Source: Sphingobacterium sp. (GTDB lineage Bacteria; Bacteroidota; Bacteroidia; Sphingobacteriales; Sphingobacteriaceae). From it: a DNA stretch of 64,000 bases. Shown here one piece after another: positions 62,127 through 64,000 of this stretch. The position numbers and the translations under genes are program-made. Numbering within the stretch: position 1 is the stretch's first letter; each line of letters opens with the position of its first letter. The DNA is taken from NCBI GenBank assembly GCA_031277685.1, contig JAITLV010000039.1, positions 32,310-96,309 on the forward strand, in the 5' to 3' direction. The notes under the pieces are model-generated. The model saw only the letters and a list, made by a program, of their open reading frames with translations, did no database searches and had not been told where the DNA came from.

Positions 62127-63134
62127 CTAATTTAAGATCCGATAGACCATTTCTTTGAGGATCTCCTCGCTATTGAAATTGCTGGGCACGTTGACGCCCT
62201 TTGATTTCAAATCTGTCTCCTTGAGTACGCTTAGCACATCAAAAGTCTTCCGACGATTATAATTACGGGCTGCGAGTTCATATTCTTTTAAGAAAAACGG
62301 ATGTACACCCAACTCTTTGGCCGCAACTGATTTATCAACAAGGTAATGGTATTTCAATATCTTCGTAAAATAGGTAGCGACCTGTCCGACGACCATAACC
62401 AGCGGATTGTTCTTTGGATTTGCAACAAAGTAATCCACAATCTGATACGCTTTCAAGGCGTTCCGTTTTGCCAATGCCGTATTAAGTTCAAAAACATTGA
62501 AATCTTTCGAAATACCGATATTACGTTCGACATCATCCATACTGATTTCCTGGCTCTTGGGCACATTAAGCATCAGTTTATCCAATTCATTGGATACTTT
62601 GGCCAGATCATTACCGAGGTAATCCGCGATCAACGCCGCCGCCTGCGGATGTATACGCCACCCCGCATCTTTAAGATATCCACCGATCCAGGGCGCAACT
62701 TTATCATCATATAATTTAGCTGCATCAATCACTAATCCGGCTTTTTCAAATACCTTATATATTTTCTTCCGTTTATCAAATTTGCCATGCTTGTAACAAA
62801 AAACCAAAATGGTTGTTGGTGTCAGGTGTTCAAGGTATTTCGTCAACAGTTCCTCTGTATCCGATTTCCACTTCAACTCCTGTGCCTCCTTTACGATAAT
62901 CACCTGATGATCGCTCATCATCGGGTATCGTTTAGCGGCATTGACGACCGTCGAAATATCGATATCCTTTCCGTAAAAAACAGATTGATCGAAGCCCTTT
63001 TGTGCATCATTGAGAACTGTCGACTCCAACGCATCTGCGACAGTATCAATAAAATAACTTTCCTCCCCCTGTAGCAGATAAACTGGCTTAAAAGATCTGT
63101 TCTTTATATCGGATAAGATCGGATTTATGTTCAT
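62127..63134 (-). CDS. holA: DNA polymerase III subunit delta
   Basis: 335 residues, the clamp-loader subunit that opens the beta clamp. N-terminus PVYLLQGEESYFIDTVADAL is the HolA signature, then the first AAA-like domain with HQVIIVKEAQEL and the clamp-binding region around PTTILVFCYKHGKFDKRKKIYKVFEKAG. The middle has DYLGNDLAKVSNELDKL, the C-terminal collar domain LKYHYLVDKSVAAKELGVHPFFLKEYELAARNY (pieces: KELGVHPFFLKEYELAARNY). Expected length for the family. The only housekeeping replication gene in the window. Confidence 0.95.
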   Translation of the reverse strand: MNINPILSDIKNRSFKPVYLLQGEESYFIDTVADALESTVLNDAQKGFDQSVFYGKDIDISTVVNAAKRYPMMSDHQVIIVKEAQELKWKSDTEELLTKYLEHLTPTTILVFCYKHGKFDKRKKIYKVFEKAGLVIDAAKLYDDKVAPWIGGYLKDAGWRIHPQAAALIADYLGNDLAKVSNELDKLMLNVPKSQEISMDDVERNIGISKDFNVFELNTALAKRNALKAYQIVDYFVANPKNNPLVMVVGQVATYFTKILKYHYLVDKSVAAKELGVHPFFLKEYELAARNYNRRKTFDVLSVLKETDLKSKGVNVPSNFNSEEILKEMVYRILN

Positions 63135-63324
63135 ATAGGCGAAATTACGATTTTAAGGGCAAATCCCCAGCAGCCTATCGATGTGAATTGACACGATTAT
63201 CAATATCTTTCGAGAAAAAACAGCTAACCCACTGATTAAAAGAAGCATTGATAAGACTGAAAAATCCAGCCTGGAGATCATGTTTGAATTCCCTTTTTTT
63301 GCTAAAATTTTAGTATATTTGTGT

Positions 63325-63786
63325 ATGTTTTCACCGACGCCACTCAATTTGCCGCCGTTCAAGGCAAAGATATCTAAAAAGAATAATGCCGTCTATATTT
63401 TTGATGAGTTGCGAAAAAAAGAACTGGTATTGACACCGGAAGAATGGGTGAGGCAACATTGGATAAACTATTTATCACTGATGAAGAATTATCCAAAGTC
63501 GCTGATGAACATTGAGGGCGGATTGAAATTAAATAGTCTCCAGCGACGGAGTGATTTGTTGATTTACAATAGCAAAGGGCATAAGGTTGTTTTGGCTGAG
63601 TTCAAAGCACCACATATCAATATCACACAAAAAGTATTCGAACAGATCGCCAATTATAATTCAGTGCATCGGATTCCATACTTACTCGTGAGCAACGGCT
63701 TAAATCATTACTATTGCAAAGTTGACTTTGACAACGAATCATATCAATTTTTGGAAGAACTTCCCGATTATAATGAAATCGGTTAA
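63325..63786 (+). CDS. Stand-alone HSDR_N-type (type I restriction R N-terminal) domain protein
   Basis: 153 residues from ATG 63325 (MFSPTPLNLPPFKAKISKKN). A perfect -7 element TATATTTG (63314-63321) lies just upstream, so the transcript would begin at or next to this ATG, and the in-frame ATG at 63280 is rejected. PD-(D/E)xK nuclease motif: D in RRSDLLIY and the E-x-K in VVLAEFKAP, separated by about 14 residues, then QIANYNSVHRIPYLLVSNG. This is the HSDR_N_2 form of Bacteroidota, found without helicase or methylase partners; its role is unknown. Confidence 0.85.
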   Translation: MFSPTPLNLPPFKAKISKKNNAVYIFDELRKKELVLTPEEWVRQHWINYLSLMKNYPKSLMNIEGGLKLNSLQRRSDLLIYNSKGHKVVLAEFKAPHINITQKVFEQIANYNSVHRIPYLLVSNGLNHYYCKVDFDNESYQFLEELPDYNEIG

Positions 63787-63956
63787 GAACTTCGATTTGA
63801 ATTAGATAAAGTATAAGCCCTATTATTAAAACGTCTTTCCGTACAGAAAGCGACTATATTGAAAAAATGTAAAGTAGATGTAAAACATCTTTTCAATTTA
63901 TTTGATTTTTAAAATATAGTTTTATATTAGTCCTACAGAATAGAAAAAATAAAAAG

Positions 63957-64000
63957 ATGAATATAGATAAAAACGAATTCAGAAAATATGCAGTAAAGCA
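63957..64000 (+). CDS. Start of an unidentified gene, truncated by the window edge
   Basis: ATG at 63957 opens the frame MNIDKNEFRKYAVK and runs off the end. Too little to assign. Upstream lie an AT-rich 170 bp after the HSDR_N-like gene and a TTTG at 63900-63903 that might be a -33 element. Confidence 0.4.
   Translation, partial: MNIDKNEFRKYAVK

Noticed and set aside
63280..63324. Earlier ATG of the HSDR_N-like gene at 63280
   Set aside because: The promoter element TATATTTG lies inside this extension, so transcription would begin downstream of that start.

Overview
The window looks like a chromosomal segment from a Bacteroidota species, most likely Sphingobacterium or a close relative. 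The evidence is an AT-rich genome, promoters of the Bacteroidota type (TTTG or TTG, then about 18-21 bp, then TANNTTTG), an Oar-like TonB-dependent receptor, many lipoproteins and DUF families typical of this phylum (DUF1080, DUF4822, DUF4269, DUF1349), and Crp/Fnr-like and LytTR regulators. I see no rRNA, tRNA, CRISPR array, integrase or insertion sequence.

Layout: (1) 1-3330, minus strand: the promoter-proximal part of a kdp K+-ATPase operon (kdpB partial, kdpA, kdpF), preceded by three unannotated or poorly known small genes, two of them encoding single-span membrane peptides. (2) 3460-9900: ordinary single genes, including two unknown cytosolic proteins, a methyltransferase, a DUF1080 lipoprotein, a SugE/Gdx exporter with a Crp/Fnr regulator, DUF4269 and DUF1801. 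(3) 10004-19869: a TonB receptor, a secreted class II cAMP-phosphodiesterase-like protein, a nitroreductase/HxlR divergent pair with a clear operator, a second Crp/Fnr gene with a DUF418 membrane protein, a thioredoxin-reductase-like flavoprotein, a methyltransferase and DUF1349. (4) 19916-25869: a LuxR-type regulator, an outer-membrane barrel fused to a kinase-like domain, a DinB protein and an orphan GHKL ATPase.

(5) 25942-41500 is the most coherent region. Two complete RND efflux cassettes (membrane-fusion protein, inner-membrane pump, outer-membrane channel) lie in tandem. The first follows its own TetR gene and carries three copies of a 13-bp palindrome. The second follows a LytS-like/LytTR two-component system, with 21-bp-spaced direct repeats of the LytTR type in front of the pump genes and a weaker pair in front of the kinase gene. 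A DUF4822 lipoprotein gene separates them.

(6) 41579-50400: a DMT transporter behind a structured leader, a VOC protein, a DEAD-box helicase, NhaA behind a possible structured element, small and secreted unknowns, an ABC-F ATPase with one degenerate ATP site, and an EEP-family phosphohydrolase. (7) 50581-53946: a tight glycosyltransferase / flippase-like / glycosyltransferase operon, convergent with a sterol-desaturase-family gene. (8) 55415-60150: a TetR-led EmrAB-TolC-type efflux operon with a doubled operator. (9) 60373-64000: a DoxX-like membrane protein with two operators, a secreted TPR protein, holA, a stand-alone HSDR_N-type nuclease domain, and the start of one more gene.

Taken together, the window is rich in export and stress response: three tripartite pumps, one SMR and one DMT exporter, Na+/H+ and K+ transport, each largely with its own local regulator. 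All homology statements are from recognition of motifs and family patterns; no search was run.
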